From Odontocerum albicorne (lineage: Eukaryota; Arthropoda; Insecta; Trichoptera; Odontoceridae): 64,000 nucleotides of DNA. Shown in pieces: positions 44,351-54,599 of this stretch. Every line of letters begins with the position of its first letter. The stretch's first letter is position 1. Under the pieces are notes generated by a model. That model ran no database searches, was not told the origin of the DNA, and saw only the letters and a list, made by a program, of their open reading frames with translations. Location: the NCBI GenBank assembly GCA_949825065.1, contig OX463864.1, positions 13,529,327 through 13,593,326 of the forward strand, in the 5' to 3' direction. Position numbers and translations under genes: made by a program.

Positions 44351-44860
44351 CGTCGTACACAATAAACCTTTTTTCCCACCAAATCGAAAAAAAATATGTA
44401 TAATTCATTCGTAATGATGGTAGGAAGGGTGGAATTATATAACAACACATATGAATGGCTGTAGTAGGCTAATGCAAAATCGATCACAGGTTGCTTATTC
44501 GGCGAGATTGCCCTCAACAAAGGTGATGGATGATATTTTTCATTTGTGGTATATAATAACTAATATCGAGGTCGTTCATGGCTTCGAATAGGCATACCAT
44601 ACGTCATGGTTTAAAGGTGCATCATGAAGTATACCAAAATCAGGTGTTTGTAATTTCCTGTTTTTTTTTTCGTTTGTTTCTTGTCTCAAAGTACTCTGTA
44701 ATTAAAAATAAACGAGATGTTTTGATATATAATATTTACAGGGACTTTGAGTAGTTATTCTTCAACTTATACTGTATCTATAAATAAATAAGGTTTCCTT
44801 ACAATGCACTCGTAATTAAATCGGAAGGAGTCATGCTTTGATAAAAGATGGGAAGATCTG
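44351..44860. other. nothing recognised
   Basis: No supported feature. Confidence 0.35.
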
Positions 44861-45150
44861 TCTATTCTGCAAGGGATGTCTATCCTGCAAGGGGGTCTAT
44901 CCTGCAAAGGGTGTCTATCCTGCAAAAAGTGTCTATCCTGCAAGGGGTGTCTATCCTGCAAGGGCTGTCTATCCTACAAGGGGTGTCTATCCTGCAAGGG
45001 ATGTCTATCCTGCAAGGGATGTCTATCCTGCAAAGGGTGTCTACCCTACAAGGGATGTCTATCCTGCAAGTGATGTATGTCCTGCAAGGGGTGTCTATCC
45101 TGCAAAGGATGTCTATCCTGCAAGGGATTTTTATCCTGCATAAGATGCAT
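44861..45150. repeat. 18-bp minisatellite, about 15 units
   Basis: TGTCTATCCTGCAAGGGA repeated with single-base variants. The period is a multiple of three, so several long frames are open on both strands (LSCKGC, ILQGVS). They are not genes. Interrupted on the right by a mariner element; remnant units resume at 46050. Confidence 0.95.
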
Positions 45151-45300
45151 AGTCTGTCCAATGCGAAAGGTAACTGACGGGAAATGAAATGCAAGACATT
45201 GTTTATTTTTAGTTTACATTATCTTCCATTCAAAATACACTCCTTGTGAGTCAGTACAATACTGGAAGTAGTTGTAAAAATGTTGAAGCACTCCTGAAAC

Positions 45301-45615
45301 TCATTCTTCGGAATCGCCTCCAAAACCATGGTCGAAGCCTTCTAGATGTCTGAAATCGTGTCGAAACGCTTTCCTTTCATCACCAATTTCAATTTTCGGA
45401 ATAGCCAACATTTTGGACACTTTTTGAACCTTTTCTTCGATTCGTATTGTCAATGATGGTCCCGACCGTGGATTGTCTTCAATGCTCTCTCTATGACCAC
45501 GAAATCTTGCATGCCACTTAAAAACGTCCTTAAGACTCATTGCTTCACTACCATAAACAGTTTGAATAATTTCAAAAGTTTCTGTGGTACTTCGTTGGCA
45601 CGTTGCTTCATTGTT
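45301..45615 (-). pseudogene. mariner transposase N-terminal fragment
   Basis: Reads ATCQRSTTETFEIIQTVYG, SEAMSLKDVFKWHARFRGHR, ESIEDNPRSGPSLTIRIEEK, VQKVSKML: the first helix-turn-helix, the WHxRFxxGRESxEDxxRSGRP signature and the start of the second helix-turn-helix. The frame then drifts and no catalytic Asp remains. Different from the mariner at the left window edge. Confidence 0.78.
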
Positions 45616-45723
45616 TCTTTTCTGACTGAGACTCAGAAGGTACTGTCAATTGTTACGTCATAACGAATGAACCAGTGATGCCAGCACTTTGAAACTTTTA
45701 CAGAATATATTCGAAATGTGTCG

Positions 45724-45950
45724 CTATAGTTCGGAAATTCTAGGATGAGTCCTGTGACAGCTCACAAATTTGCCCCAATACAACCATATGTAATGTAATC
45801 GTATTTACCTAAATAACTTATAGCTATTTATTAGAATTGAGGCTTATATTAAAGTTGATAAAATAATTAAAATTACTGAACGTTACAAGATTGTATTGGG
45901 GCAAATTTGTGAGCTGTCACAGGACTCATCTTAGAATTTCCGAACTATAG
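45724..45950. mobile_element. 227-bp foldback element with 60-bp terminal repeats
   Basis: 45724-45783 and 45891-45950 are inverted copies with a single mismatch. Ends CTATAGTTCGGAAATTCT; spacer 107 bp. No coding. Sits inside the mariner element. Confidence 0.93.
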
Positions 45951-46029
45951 TTAGCTCATTTATTCATTCACAGTTGGCTCTGGTGGTTACGTGAAAATAA
46001 AAGCAGTCATCTTTCCCATTGGACAGACT

Positions 46030-46160
46030 GTGTACTTTGATTAAAGATGTGGATATCTGTGTATCCTGCATAAGATATATTTCACAAGGGATGTATATCC
46101 TACATCCTGCTAAGATCTGTCTTTCCAGCAAAGGATCTGTCTATGCTGCAAGGGACACAT
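46030..46160. repeat. remnant units of the 18-bp minisatellite
   Basis: GTATCCTGCATAAG, ATATCCTACATCCTGC, CTATGCTGCAAGGGACA. The left flank TACTTTGATTAAAGATGTGG mirrors that of the main array (GCTTTGATAAAAGATGGG). Confidence 0.7.
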
Positions 46161-46599
46161 TTTGATGATGTGCATGCATGTGCTATCAGACCACGCAACT
46201 GGACTTCATCAGACATTACCAACTTCTATTGGAAGGTAGATTTATATATATTTAAATAGATTTTAGTTTAAATTTCTAAATTAAATAATAATAAATTGCC
46301 AAGAAAACTCGAAAATGTTAATCAAAATGACATATACTACAAAACATTTTTTTTAATAAAATGGCAAAGAAATATTAAATAACCGGACTTTTTAAAGCCT
46401 TTTTGTGTTTTACTTGTTAAGGGTTGACTAAAGTATTGTTGAAGGGGTCAAAATATAAATGGTATTTCTTGAATATAAAACGATAGATGTTAGTAATTAC
46501 ATTAAAATTTGTTTATTATTTTATGAACTAAATAAATAAACAAACAAACATTAAGTCTTATTACAAAAATGAACGAATTACACGTAACATTCTTATTCT
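46161..46599. other. nothing recognised
   Basis: AT-rich. Confidence 0.35.
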
Positions 46600-47170
46600 T
46601 AATAATATTCTTAAAAGTATATACTTCGCCTTATGTCAGTCATCACTTTCTTACGGTATATCGGTTTGGGGGGGATGCACCTTAACACAAAACACACATG
46701 TCAGGTTTACCAAAAGTTTATTATAAAAATAATTAATAAACTTCCTGCCCGGCATCCCACAGCGGAGCTTTTCAGGGAGTATCGGGTCCTGAACATAGCC
46801 AATTTATGATACATTTAAAATTCATTATCTGGCACTATAGTTTTGACGATACGACGAAAAGTATATATCTGATGTGTTCTAACGATGAAAATAATTGTTA
46901 TCTACTTATAAGTAAGTATGTAGGTGTTAACTATTTAAAAGAAATTAATTGCAAATAAGATTATTGAAAATTTAAAAAAAAATAAAGCTTAAATCAAGAA
47001 AAGTTTGACGCATATAAAGCTTAAATCAAGAAGAGTTTGACGCATATAAAGTTTAAATCAACAGTTATAATATAAAAATTAGATTAGTCCTTTAGTTCTT
47101 GGGTAATAAATTTGTATATGGGTATAGCCTTTGGTAGATGTGTGTATTATAGATTATTTTAATCACTGCC
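46600..47170 (+). pseudogene. LINE-H: RT C-terminal fragment and 3' UTR
   Basis: 46635-46800 reads LCQSSLSYGISVWGGCTLTQ, then with a frame change RIINKLPARHP, TAELFREYRVLNIA. This is the thumb region (Q-S-x-L-x-YGIxVWGG) of Jockey/CR1-like LINEs. The 3' UTR follows, with GGTATAGCCTTTGGTAGATG. A 36-bp direct duplication sits at 46985-47060. Confidence 0.7.
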
Positions 47171-47345
47171 TGGGGGTTGACGAGAGAAAGTCCGACCTAC
47201 CTTTCCGTTATGAGCACAGGCTCCCGAAGCATCATCTGTTACCTGACTAGTCCACCTACAGTATTAGCTGGGAGGACCAAGGTCTGAGTGAATGTGATGG
47301 AATACAAGTGGCCTGAACGAGTGGACATGTACATGCTAAATAATA
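47171..47345 (+). mobile_element. LINE-H-associated block
   Basis: GAGGACCAAGGTCTGAGTGA and neighbours match the reverse of 35632-35745. GC-richer than the surroundings. Confidence 0.45.
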
Positions 47346-47580
47346 AGTTTTAAGAATTGTTATCTAGTAACAAGTAGTTTGTGGGTGTTAACTATTTATA
47401 AAAAAAAAATATTAAGATTATTTAAAATGAAATGAAGTGTAGGAAATTAAAAGGAAGTAACATAGTTCATAGTTATAATGTATAAATAAGATTAGTTCTT
47501 TGGATATAAATTTGGATATAGGTATAGCCTTTGACAAATGTTTGTGTAATAGATTATTTCATTAAAGAAAAAAAAACCTA
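47346..47580 (+). mobile_element. LINE-H 3' UTR, second copy
   Basis: AATTGTTATCTAGTAACAAG through GTATAGCCTTTGACAAATGT to an A-rich end. It stops about 90 bp from the Shal donor. Confidence 0.65.
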
Positions 47581-47670
47581 AATCGTACAAATGTATTTTT
47601 GTCAAACATATCCTAAATTAACAAAAAAAAATTCAAATTCTGAAAAATAATAAAGGTTAAACAAAAATAA

Positions 47671-47676
47671 ACTTAC
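47671..47676 (-). promoter_or_regulatory. Shal splice donor
   Basis: Minus strand reads GG|GTAAGT with the exon ending at 47677. The coding frame would hit TAA at once if unspliced, and the exon leaves a Gly codon needing one more base. Confidence 0.93.
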
Positions 47677-48791
47677 CCTAAAGTTGTCATGGTGACAATG
47701 GTGTACCAAAAGGCAGCTGGAATAGAAGTGAAGTTGGTCTCCATCTCGTTCTTCTCAGCGTAGAACATCACCGTGGCAAAGATGATGATAGCCATCGCAA
47801 GAGAGAACACCAGGAAACCCAGCTCAGAAGCGCAGGACTTGAGGGTATACCCGAGGATCCTCAGCCCCTGAGAATGCCGTGAAAATTTGAAGATCCTAAA
47901 TACTCTGAATACCCTCAGTGTCACGAAAGCTCCTGACACATCGTCATTGTCAGTTATACCTAGGCCTATGTAATAAGGTAAGATGGCTACAACGTCAATG
48001 ATAGACATGACACTCCTGACAAATTTGCAACGGTCAGGAGCTGCGAAGAGTCGCAGAAGATATTCAGCTGTGAATATCATGACACAAGCTGTGTCGAGAC
48101 AGAAGAACACTATCTTGTATCTTTCTCCACAAGGCAAAGTCCCTGCTCTACCAGGTCTGGTACCACAAGGTACAGTTTCAACCACGTTGGCCATCACAGA
48201 AACAGCTATAAAGAATCCTGTTACGTAGTAAAAGACCAAAGCTGACGTGGATGTGTGAGGGTTTTCAAATGCTCTCCACATCTTTTGACGTAAATCAGTG
48301 AGTTGTGGTAAACTCTGGTCACCACTATCACTGAGTTTATCGTCCATAAGTCGTTCGGCATTCTCTCTCTTTCTATCTCTATAATCTTCATAACAACAAT
48401 CTCCAATAACGTCAGGCAAAATGCCAAAGAATGCCAATTCTTCATCATAAGAAGTTAAGCATTCGTGTTTAGGATAATGAAGCTTTCCTGTTCTGTAATA
48501 ATTCAAAATATGCCTGAAGATATCAGGATCTCTATCGAAGAAATACTCTCCGCTGTCTTCGTCGTAGAAGAACTCCCTTTCGTTGCTTCCTAAAAGAGTA
48601 TCAGGGTATTTTTCTAGAGTGTTTCTCCATGTCTCGAAACGTCTGCCGCTAACGTTGATGAGAAGTTTCTCATCTTCAGATTTGCGACGATCTTTGGGTA
48701 TTGGTGGAGGCGGGAGAGGATGGGTGGCTATTGGCACCCAACCAATGGCAGCAGCCCTCGCGAAGGGCAGCCAAGCTGCAACTGATGCCAT
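47677..48791 (-). CDS. Shal: Shal/Kv4 voltage-gated K+ channel, first coding exon
   Basis: 371 complete codons plus two bases of the next. Kv4 subunits form tetrameric A-type K+ channels in neuronal and muscle membranes. Visible in order: the Kv4 N-terminus that binds auxiliary subunits (residues 1-20); T1 tetramerisation domain about 41-145 with the inter-subunit zinc ligands H105, C111, C132, C133 (HX5CX20CC); S1 about 184-205; S2 226-250; S3 258-278; voltage sensor S4 with R293, R296, R299, K302, R305; S5 322-345; an N-x-T site at 353; pore helix and TMTTLG at 367-372. The exon stops inside the selectivity filter; YGD and S6 must be on later exons, not found here. Start chosen because it matches the conserved Shal N-terminus, with G at -3 and +4. 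No frameshift or stop. Confidence 0.97.
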
Positions 48792-48813
48792 CTCGCCTGC
48801 CTTATATTTCCAG

Positions 48814-48837
48814 CTAGCTAATCATGAAGAGGTTCAT
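48814..48837 (-). promoter_or_regulatory. possible upstream ORF in the Shal leader
   Basis: ATG at 48837 opens seven codons (MNLFMIS) and stops 22 bases before the Shal ATG. It matters only if the transcript starts upstream of 48837, which cannot be seen. Confidence 0.3.
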
Positions 48838-49609
48838 TAGAATTCTTCTCAAACACACTTTTTCCTCTTCATTCGACTCTTGCTCCATTCATTTTTCTTT
48901 TACCACCTTTATCTTATCTTTTTTTATACTCTTTTCGTTTCTCAAATTTATTCGATGCTTCTCTTCGTTATTTGGTTCATAATGTTTCTATTACTTCTTC
49001 AACTTATCTTAAGACTTCTAATACCACCTCTTATGGTTCATTATCTTCTTCAGTTGGTTTGTTTTTTATTTATTTCATTGGAAATATATTTTTATATCAA
49101 TTTTAAAACTTAATTCACATTTTTGTTCTTCCATTTCCTTTATCACTGTCACTTAACACTCAATTGTTTTTGAACACTTAAAATGTTTAAATTTTTTAAT
49201 AGTTTTGTGAATATAACTGTTTTATAAGAACTTTGAACACACTGAATTCACATTTTAATATTTTATCATCCCCCACAAATTCTGTGAACTTTAAATATGA
49301 AAATCACTTAGATTATCTGTAATAATTTACAACTTTAGACTAAAGACAACGAACTGTCTAAATTTAAATATTGACAATTACATTTGAGAAGATTATTATT
49401 AATTAGGGATGTCACAAATGGTTGCAAATGGTTTAAAACCGATTTTAAGAAAGTATTCTTTCGATCGATATTCTTTAATAACTCTGAGTTTATTTTCTTT
49501 AAAATTCTACCAAAATCGTTTTACTACTCGCATTACTTAAATAAGATATACTATATGATGAATAGTTAGAATTGCTGGAAGAAATGTAATAAGATTTCAA
49601 TAATTCCAA
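48838..49609 (-). other. Shal 5' flank: leader or intron
   Basis: Purine-rich on the Shal strand next to the exon. A TATAAAA lies at 48922-48928 without a clear initiator. Beyond 49000 plain AT-rich DNA. No 5' exon could be defined. Confidence 0.35.
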
Positions 49610-50200
49610 TTTAACCTGCCAAACACTTTTTTTTTATAAAAGGAAATCCACCCAAACTAGCATGATGTGTGACACAAAATTAGTCACTATGCAATTATAT
49701 GAATCAACATAATAAAACTAGTTTTATTAAATGTCAATTCTAGACAATTCAATTTCAAATGATTAAGCTTAAAAAAATTAACAATCGATCTATACGTGGA
49801 AAAGTTCCACGAAGAAAAAAGAAACGCAACATTCATTATACGCGGTAAAGAGATGGATTTTAGTAAATAAAAAAATTCTTTCAAAGGACAACCGAAAATA
49901 TAGTCAATAGTTTCATCATCAAAATCACATTCGCAGCCGGGATTTTCCACAATACCCATTCTGTTAGGTGACTAGCCACCATGCAGTGGCCCGTCCGACG
50001 TAAACGACATGACAGATACTTCCATCTTGTTCATTCTTATTACTCGTATATTAAACCATGGTTTCGAAGGGGTAGATTGTTGGATTGATTTATATTTAGA
50101 GCCCATATTTACACCAGTTATATCCCAATCGGTGCCAAGTATCATGTTTAAGGTGTTATGCAATTTAAATTGAACCATTGAATTGAAATGGTTTAAATTG
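49610..50200 (-). pseudogene. LINE-K C-terminus and 3' UTR
   Basis: MNKMEVSVM near 50030, then GIVENPGCECDFDDETIDYI and FGCPLKEF, the Cys-rich end after RNase H. The reversed 3' UTR starts near AAAAGGAAATCCACCCAAAC. Uninterrupted where the 14441-15620 copy is split by Rep-A. Confidence 0.7.
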
Positions 50201-50388
50201 GCAGTATTTATATTTAAGGGAACTTAAAATACATTGCTTGACATCTATTTATTTATTATAAAATGGTCAGAAAGTACAAAATTGTACACATACATGTATG
50301 TAACAGTGGAAGCGGATGGTCGGTAAATGTAAACTATAACTAGTGAATGTATTTGTTCACTAAGTTATCAGTGAATGTGGACAAATTT
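50201..50388. other. AT-rich spacer
   Basis: Nothing recognised. Confidence 0.3.
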
Positions 50389-50600
50389 AGAATATTTTAA
50401 AATAAATTACTTTTTTTTAACTAATTACATTGATCCTCGCTTCACGTGTTTCTACCTCATATCCCGAGGCTCTCTTCAGGCAGGAATAGGATTTAGAGAG
50501 TACTGCATGTGCAGAACCTCGGGATAGAAGTAAGAACACGTGTAGCGGAGATTAATGTAATTATTGGAATAATAAAGTAATTTATTGTAAAATATTCTAG
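50389..50600. repeat. Rep-P: imperfect 85-100 bp inverted repeat
   Basis: Left AGAATATTTTAAAATAAATT... and right ...TTTATTGTAAAATATTCT pair, as do the TCACGTGTT/AACACGTGT and ATCCCGAGG/CCTCGGGAT blocks. Same head-to-head plan as Rep-D and PLE pairs. Confidence 0.8.
50448..50479 (-). ncRNA. hammerhead-like core in Rep-P left arm
   Basis: CUGAAGA, GA, stem GCCUC/GAGGU around GGGAUAU, A, then GAAAC. Core elements are present in order; stem III is unclear. The right arm has lost the core. Confidence 0.28.
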
Positions 50601-51140
50601 TATAGTAAAGTACAGTCAGTTAATTTGGTCACAAAGTTAAAACCGAAAGCTATGATAAAGTTTAAGAAATTGTTCGTTTGAAAATAATAAATCCGAACTA
50701 ATGAACTATAAAATATTCATAAATGAGATGTAGTTTTATTATGAATTCCGAAAAAATATTATTATTTAATCTTCAAATAATTTTTCGACAATCCCGTATT
50801 AATTGAATATTCGATATTAGGCGAATGGGGCCCAATCAGTTGATTCCCATCCCTTAAATAAACATTTGAATAGTTAATGTCTTATTGGAGCCACCATGTT
50901 TTATGAATAAAATTTCGGTTTACCCATAAAATCTAATGGGTTCCGAAACGACAGAGCCCCATTCCAACTGTATTGTTTGGATCCACGTAAGAAGATTGGG
51001 AACCATTTACTTTAATAACAAACGGCTTTTGACTTATTTTGTTTCAAAAATGATTTTAAACGACCATGACCCTATTACATACTGGAGATCGTTTAGTTTC
51101 GGAATTAATGACAAAATCATTAAGAAATTATAAAAAATAA
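50601..51140. other. nothing recognised
   Basis: No supported feature. Confidence 0.35.
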
Positions 51141-51266
51141 TAAAGCTTAACACGTGCATCAGTAATGTTACATCTGAAATGATAAAGCGTAACACGTGCA
51201 TCAGTAATGTTACATCTGAAATGATAAAGCTTAACACGTGCAATATTTATGTTACATCTGAAATAA
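51141..51266. repeat. 42-bp tandem repeat, 3 units
   Basis: TAAAGCTTAACACGTGCATC restarts at 51141, 51183 and 51225. Confidence 0.92.
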
Positions 51267-51278
51267 TAGATTGCATAC

Positions 51279-51800
51279 TTCTTCTTCTTATCAGTGTCAT
51301 GTCAGGTCCCCCCAACGTTGAATATCACTTGAGAGTAAATATCTTTGTCCACGGCAGTCCGAAAAAGATCTCCAACGCCCCTTAGGCCAGTCCAATCACG
51401 TATATTGCGGAGTCAGGAGATTTGCCTCCTGCCAACACCTCTTCGGCTTTCTATTTTGCATTGGATGATCAGGTGCAGTAATTTGTACTTTGCTCCTCTA
51501 AGTACATGACCCAAGTAGAACACCTTCCTGATTTTAATATTAGTCAGCAACTCTCTATCAACTTTGGCTCTTTGAAGAACCCTCGTGTTGCTGACCATAT
51601 CCGTCCAGGGTATCCGTAGCATTCTCCGGTGCATCACATTTCGAATGCTTCCAGTCGGTTCACACTACCAACTTTGAGGGTCCATGATTCTACTCGATGC
51701 AATAACACTGACCAAACGTAGCATTTGACTAACCACTGTCGAAGTCTCAAGTTTAGGTTATCATCCCAGAATACGCTTCTCATTTTATCAAAATCCGCAC
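51279..51800 (-). pseudogene. RTE-like LINE ORF2 C-terminus with AAG tail
   Basis: Minus strand: HRRMLRIPWTDMVSNTRVLQ, RAKVDRELLTNIKIRKVFYL, GHVLRGAKYKLLHLIIQCKI, then VGRRQIS. Ends with the AAG repeat (CTT on plus at 51280-51291). It is the sister copy of 1155-1577 and a little better preserved (YLGHVLRG intact). Confidence 0.82.
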
Positions 51801-51939
51801 GAGATGATTCAATTATGCAAGATTGTATACATTATTAAATATTGTAATTACGGAATGTAAGTTGAAATATACTCGTATATAAGATCAGAGATGCGGAATG
51901 AGCTGCACTGCATATGATATGCACAAGTCTTCGTTGTCG
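51801..51939. other. spacer
   Basis: Nothing recognised. Confidence 0.3.
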
Positions 51940-52300
51940 TTTCTGGGCCTAGTAGTTTGGGATCTCCTCAGCATTCCAGTACCAATTCAGTTTTAAAACA
52001 AAGCTGTGCCGTGGAGTTTTTCATTTTTTAATCGAGTGAGCGTATGCACACCACCGGTCACACTGCTGTACTGAATCCAATGGCGCACCGAAGTGAGAGG
52101 ATTGGAGCACATCTACATGTGTTTTTCTCTCTTTTTTAAATGAATAGATTTGACCGAAGTCATAGGTATCCTAATATACCCCTAATACTAGGCGGAAAAA
52201 AATACTGTCATTCAAGAGGAGAAGCACAGCGCGGGGTTCGAACTTGCGACCTTCCGCACAGGAGTCCAATACGTCACCTTGCAGCCTTGCACCTCATTTG
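51940..52300 (-). mobile_element. SINE-2 copy
   Basis: TCTGGGCCTAGTAGTTTGGG, CCGTGGAGTTTTTCATTTTT, GACCGAAGTCATAGGTATCC, box B GCGGGGTTCGAACTTGCGAC, box A side ACCTTGCAGCCTTGCACCTC. Confidence 0.78.
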
Positions 52301-52470
52301 AAATTTGACCAGATCAATAAAAAATAACGTCAATACAAGATTAAAACTCTAATTGGATCAAAGTGCATGACTTTGATCATTGGATCAAAGTGAATGGAAA
52401 AGTGTTTCATGTGCAGTTCCCTTTTTCCTGATTTTTATCGACGTCACCTTGGTAACAGCGGGCAACTTTG
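52301..52470. other. unassigned
   Basis: Short repeats of TTTGATCA/GGATCAAAGTG. Nothing else. Confidence 0.3.
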
Positions 52471-52960
52471 TTGAAAGAAAATATTGACTACAGTCATAGG
52501 TATCCTTATAGCCATTTAGGGACTTGTGTTTCGCATAGAAGGATGTTGGTTGTTTGAATAAAAGTCGTCGAGATCGGAATAAGTAAAGAGAAAGTTTATT
52601 GTAAGCGTCTGTATTTATAATGTATAGAACGGCGCAGAACATGTCGCTGTCTCGCTTCCGTGGGACACATGTTTATTGTTGCACGTTCTATATACATTTC
52701 ATACCACGATCTGCAGGAGAGGCAAGAGATATATTGGTGTCCCGCTCTCGCTCTTCGCTACTAGTGAGTTCAATGACCGCGCGGACAAGGGTCGCCTTGG
52801 TGGGTTCAGTGACCGCACGCACGGTCGCTACAGCCCTAATATTAGGCGAAAAAATTACTGTCCTTCAATGGGAGAAGCACAGCACGGGGTTCAAACCGAC
52901 GGCCTAATGCACAGAAATCCAGTGGGTTACTACGCGGACATGCACCTCATATGCACAAGT
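52471..52960 (-). mobile_element. SINE-2 copy split by an LTR-like insertion
   Basis: Left piece GACTACAGTCATAGGTATCC (52487); right piece resumes CCCTAATATTAGGCGAAAAA (52837) through box B CGGGGTTCAAACCGACGGCC to CATGCACCTCA. Confidence 0.7.
52512..52834 (-). mobile_element. LTR-like insertion
   Basis: Minus strand: begins near TGTAGCGACCGTGCGTGC and carries TATAAATACAGACGCTTAC, AATAAA and ACGACTTTTATTCAAAC near its end. AGCC flanks both sides. Shares the terminal module with 12690-12780. No internal retroviral-type genes; a solo LTR is the simplest reading. Confidence 0.55.
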
Positions 52961-52964
52961 GTAT

Positions 52965-53760
52965 GTTAGTCTCATGTTGTTGCTTTTCTGTAAGTGCGGG
53001 GAAATTTAGTTTTGACGCAGTAATTAGGTACGAAAGTGTTAAAGAGATATCTCGTCACTGGCGTGGCGCACACATGTGTATTTGACGAGATATCTCGTAT
53101 CTTGCAGAGAACAGTTTAAAAATATAAAGTACAAGGATACGACTTAAAAATTTATGAAAGTAATTTTACATTTAAAGCTCTTAATGGAAACAAGAAAATT
53201 TGATATTTAGTGTTTGCCCATTTCGCAGCTTTTCAATGGAAAACTCACGATGAGAAATTATTATTTTCACTCTCGTTTTTGCCATTGTAAAGAAGGATTC
53301 AAAGATTTCGCGAGGACTCCTCTTATATCAGCATTACAAAAGGTTCTTTATTCTTCCAATTTCTCTTTCCTTTCTACCCACATTCGTTTTAATCAAGGAT
53401 TGACTTGATCAATCCTGAAACGGACGAACTAAATTTATGTTACCCACGTTTTTAAAAGGATATAGAAATAAATTTACATTTAAATTAATGTAAATTAATT
53501 GTCTATAATAGTATTTGCAATGTAGAATTAGGAAACGAGTTGATTTGGTGAGGAGTGTCCAAAAAAATTTGATAAAATTTAGAGGGTACGGAAACTAATT
53601 ATAAAGGTAATACTGAAAAAGCCTTTAACCCTTCCTGTCCTGTGATGTGTAACTAGTACACATTGCTTCTAAAAACTTTAATGTCTCTATAAATATAATA
53701 AAAACTGGGTTCAGATTTTAGGTATTCCTCCGTAATACATTTACGCATTGAATGAAAAAA
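52965..53760. other. mostly unassigned
   Basis: Contains the hairpin at 53044-53096. Otherwise AT-rich. Confidence 0.35.
53044..53096. repeat. 14-bp perfect inverted repeat
   Basis: GAGATATCTCGTCA at 53044-53057 and TGACGAGATATCTC at 53083-53096, 25-bp GC-rich spacer. The arms themselves contain the palindrome GAGATATCTC. Confidence 0.85.
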
Positions 53761-54219
53761 ATAATATTAATAATAATCAGCACTTATCGGCCACATCAGA
53801 GATATTTTGTGAAAATTGAGAATAAATTCACCAATACAATAAAACGTGTGCCAATGTGTGACGTAAGTGCATTCATTCTAAAAAAAACGCAATGGGTGAG
53901 GAAGCGACGCTATTAACGTCTCACTTTCACTCTACTTCGGTATATGGGAACACAAGAAATGGAATCTCAGTTCGCTCGCTTCTCTCGCTCAGTAGCTCGC
54001 GGATATTCGTTTGAGGTGGTCGCTTTGTCCGTTTTGTGAACGTCTTCCGATGTTTTTTTTTCATGTTTTCAGCAATTAAATTTCAATTATTATCACTTTT
54101 GACTTCAAATTTAATTAATTTAAGCGATTGACTATAAATATTCTTATTTTTTCGATTTTAAATCGATCATTTTTACATGTGTATTGAATACACAGCACCG
54201 GGACGGGCGGATTTTTTTA
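53761..54219 (-). repeat. Rep-N copy 2
   Basis: Reverse complement of 30851-31330 from end to end. Confidence 0.8.
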
Positions 54220-54224
54220 TCAAT

Positions 54225-54545
54225 ATTTTGGCATTCTTTTTGCATTTTGGCATGGAAGCAACTGAAAGAGCTCTTAATTTCAAGTCAGTAATATAAGGTA
54301 TTTCATTCCTGATTTTTATTCTCTCTCCACCATGCTTTCCTTTTCCTTTGATTGATGATATCTCATTCCTACTTTTACTACAACTATTTACGAGAATAAT
54401 ATTCATGAATTTCATAAAAATGAATAATCATTTAAATATTTTTTGCGATCATATAACTTGCTTAATTTACTTTTGGCTGATTGCTTGGAAGAGATTGCAG
54501 CCTGGCAATAAACCCGCCAGAGATTGCAACCTGGCAAGTAAACCA
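54225..54545 (+). mobile_element. LINE-G 3' UTR
   Basis: GAGCTCTTAATTTCAAGTCA, TTTGATTGATGATATCTCAT, GGAAGAGATTGCAGCCTGGC. The last 30 bases are duplicated (AGATTGCARCCTGGCAA twice). Confidence 0.7.
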
Positions 54546-54599
54546 GTATGAATACATTAGTTTATGGTAGCAATGTAAAATGTAAATATACATGTTGAT

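Larger units (their letters stand above)
45151..46029 (-). mobile_element. mariner-like element, 879 bp, with 25-bp TIRs
   Basis: Left AGTCTGTCCAATGCGAAAGG; right reversed AGTCTGTCCAATGGGAAAGA; 22 of 25 terminal bases agree. Contains a transposase fragment and a second inserted element. Lies inside the 18-bp minisatellite. Confidence 0.8.

Noticed and set aside
44838..45194. Several long open frames on both strands (LSCKGC, ILQGVS)
   Set aside because: All come from the 18-bp tandem repeat; every frame is open because the period is divisible by three.
47983..48840. Open frames on plus and in other minus frames across the Shal exon
   Set aside because: Shadows of the well-supported Shal coding frame.
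48922..48928. TATAAAA upstream of Shal as a promoter
   Set aside because: AT-rich context makes it expected by chance, and no initiator was seen at the right distance.
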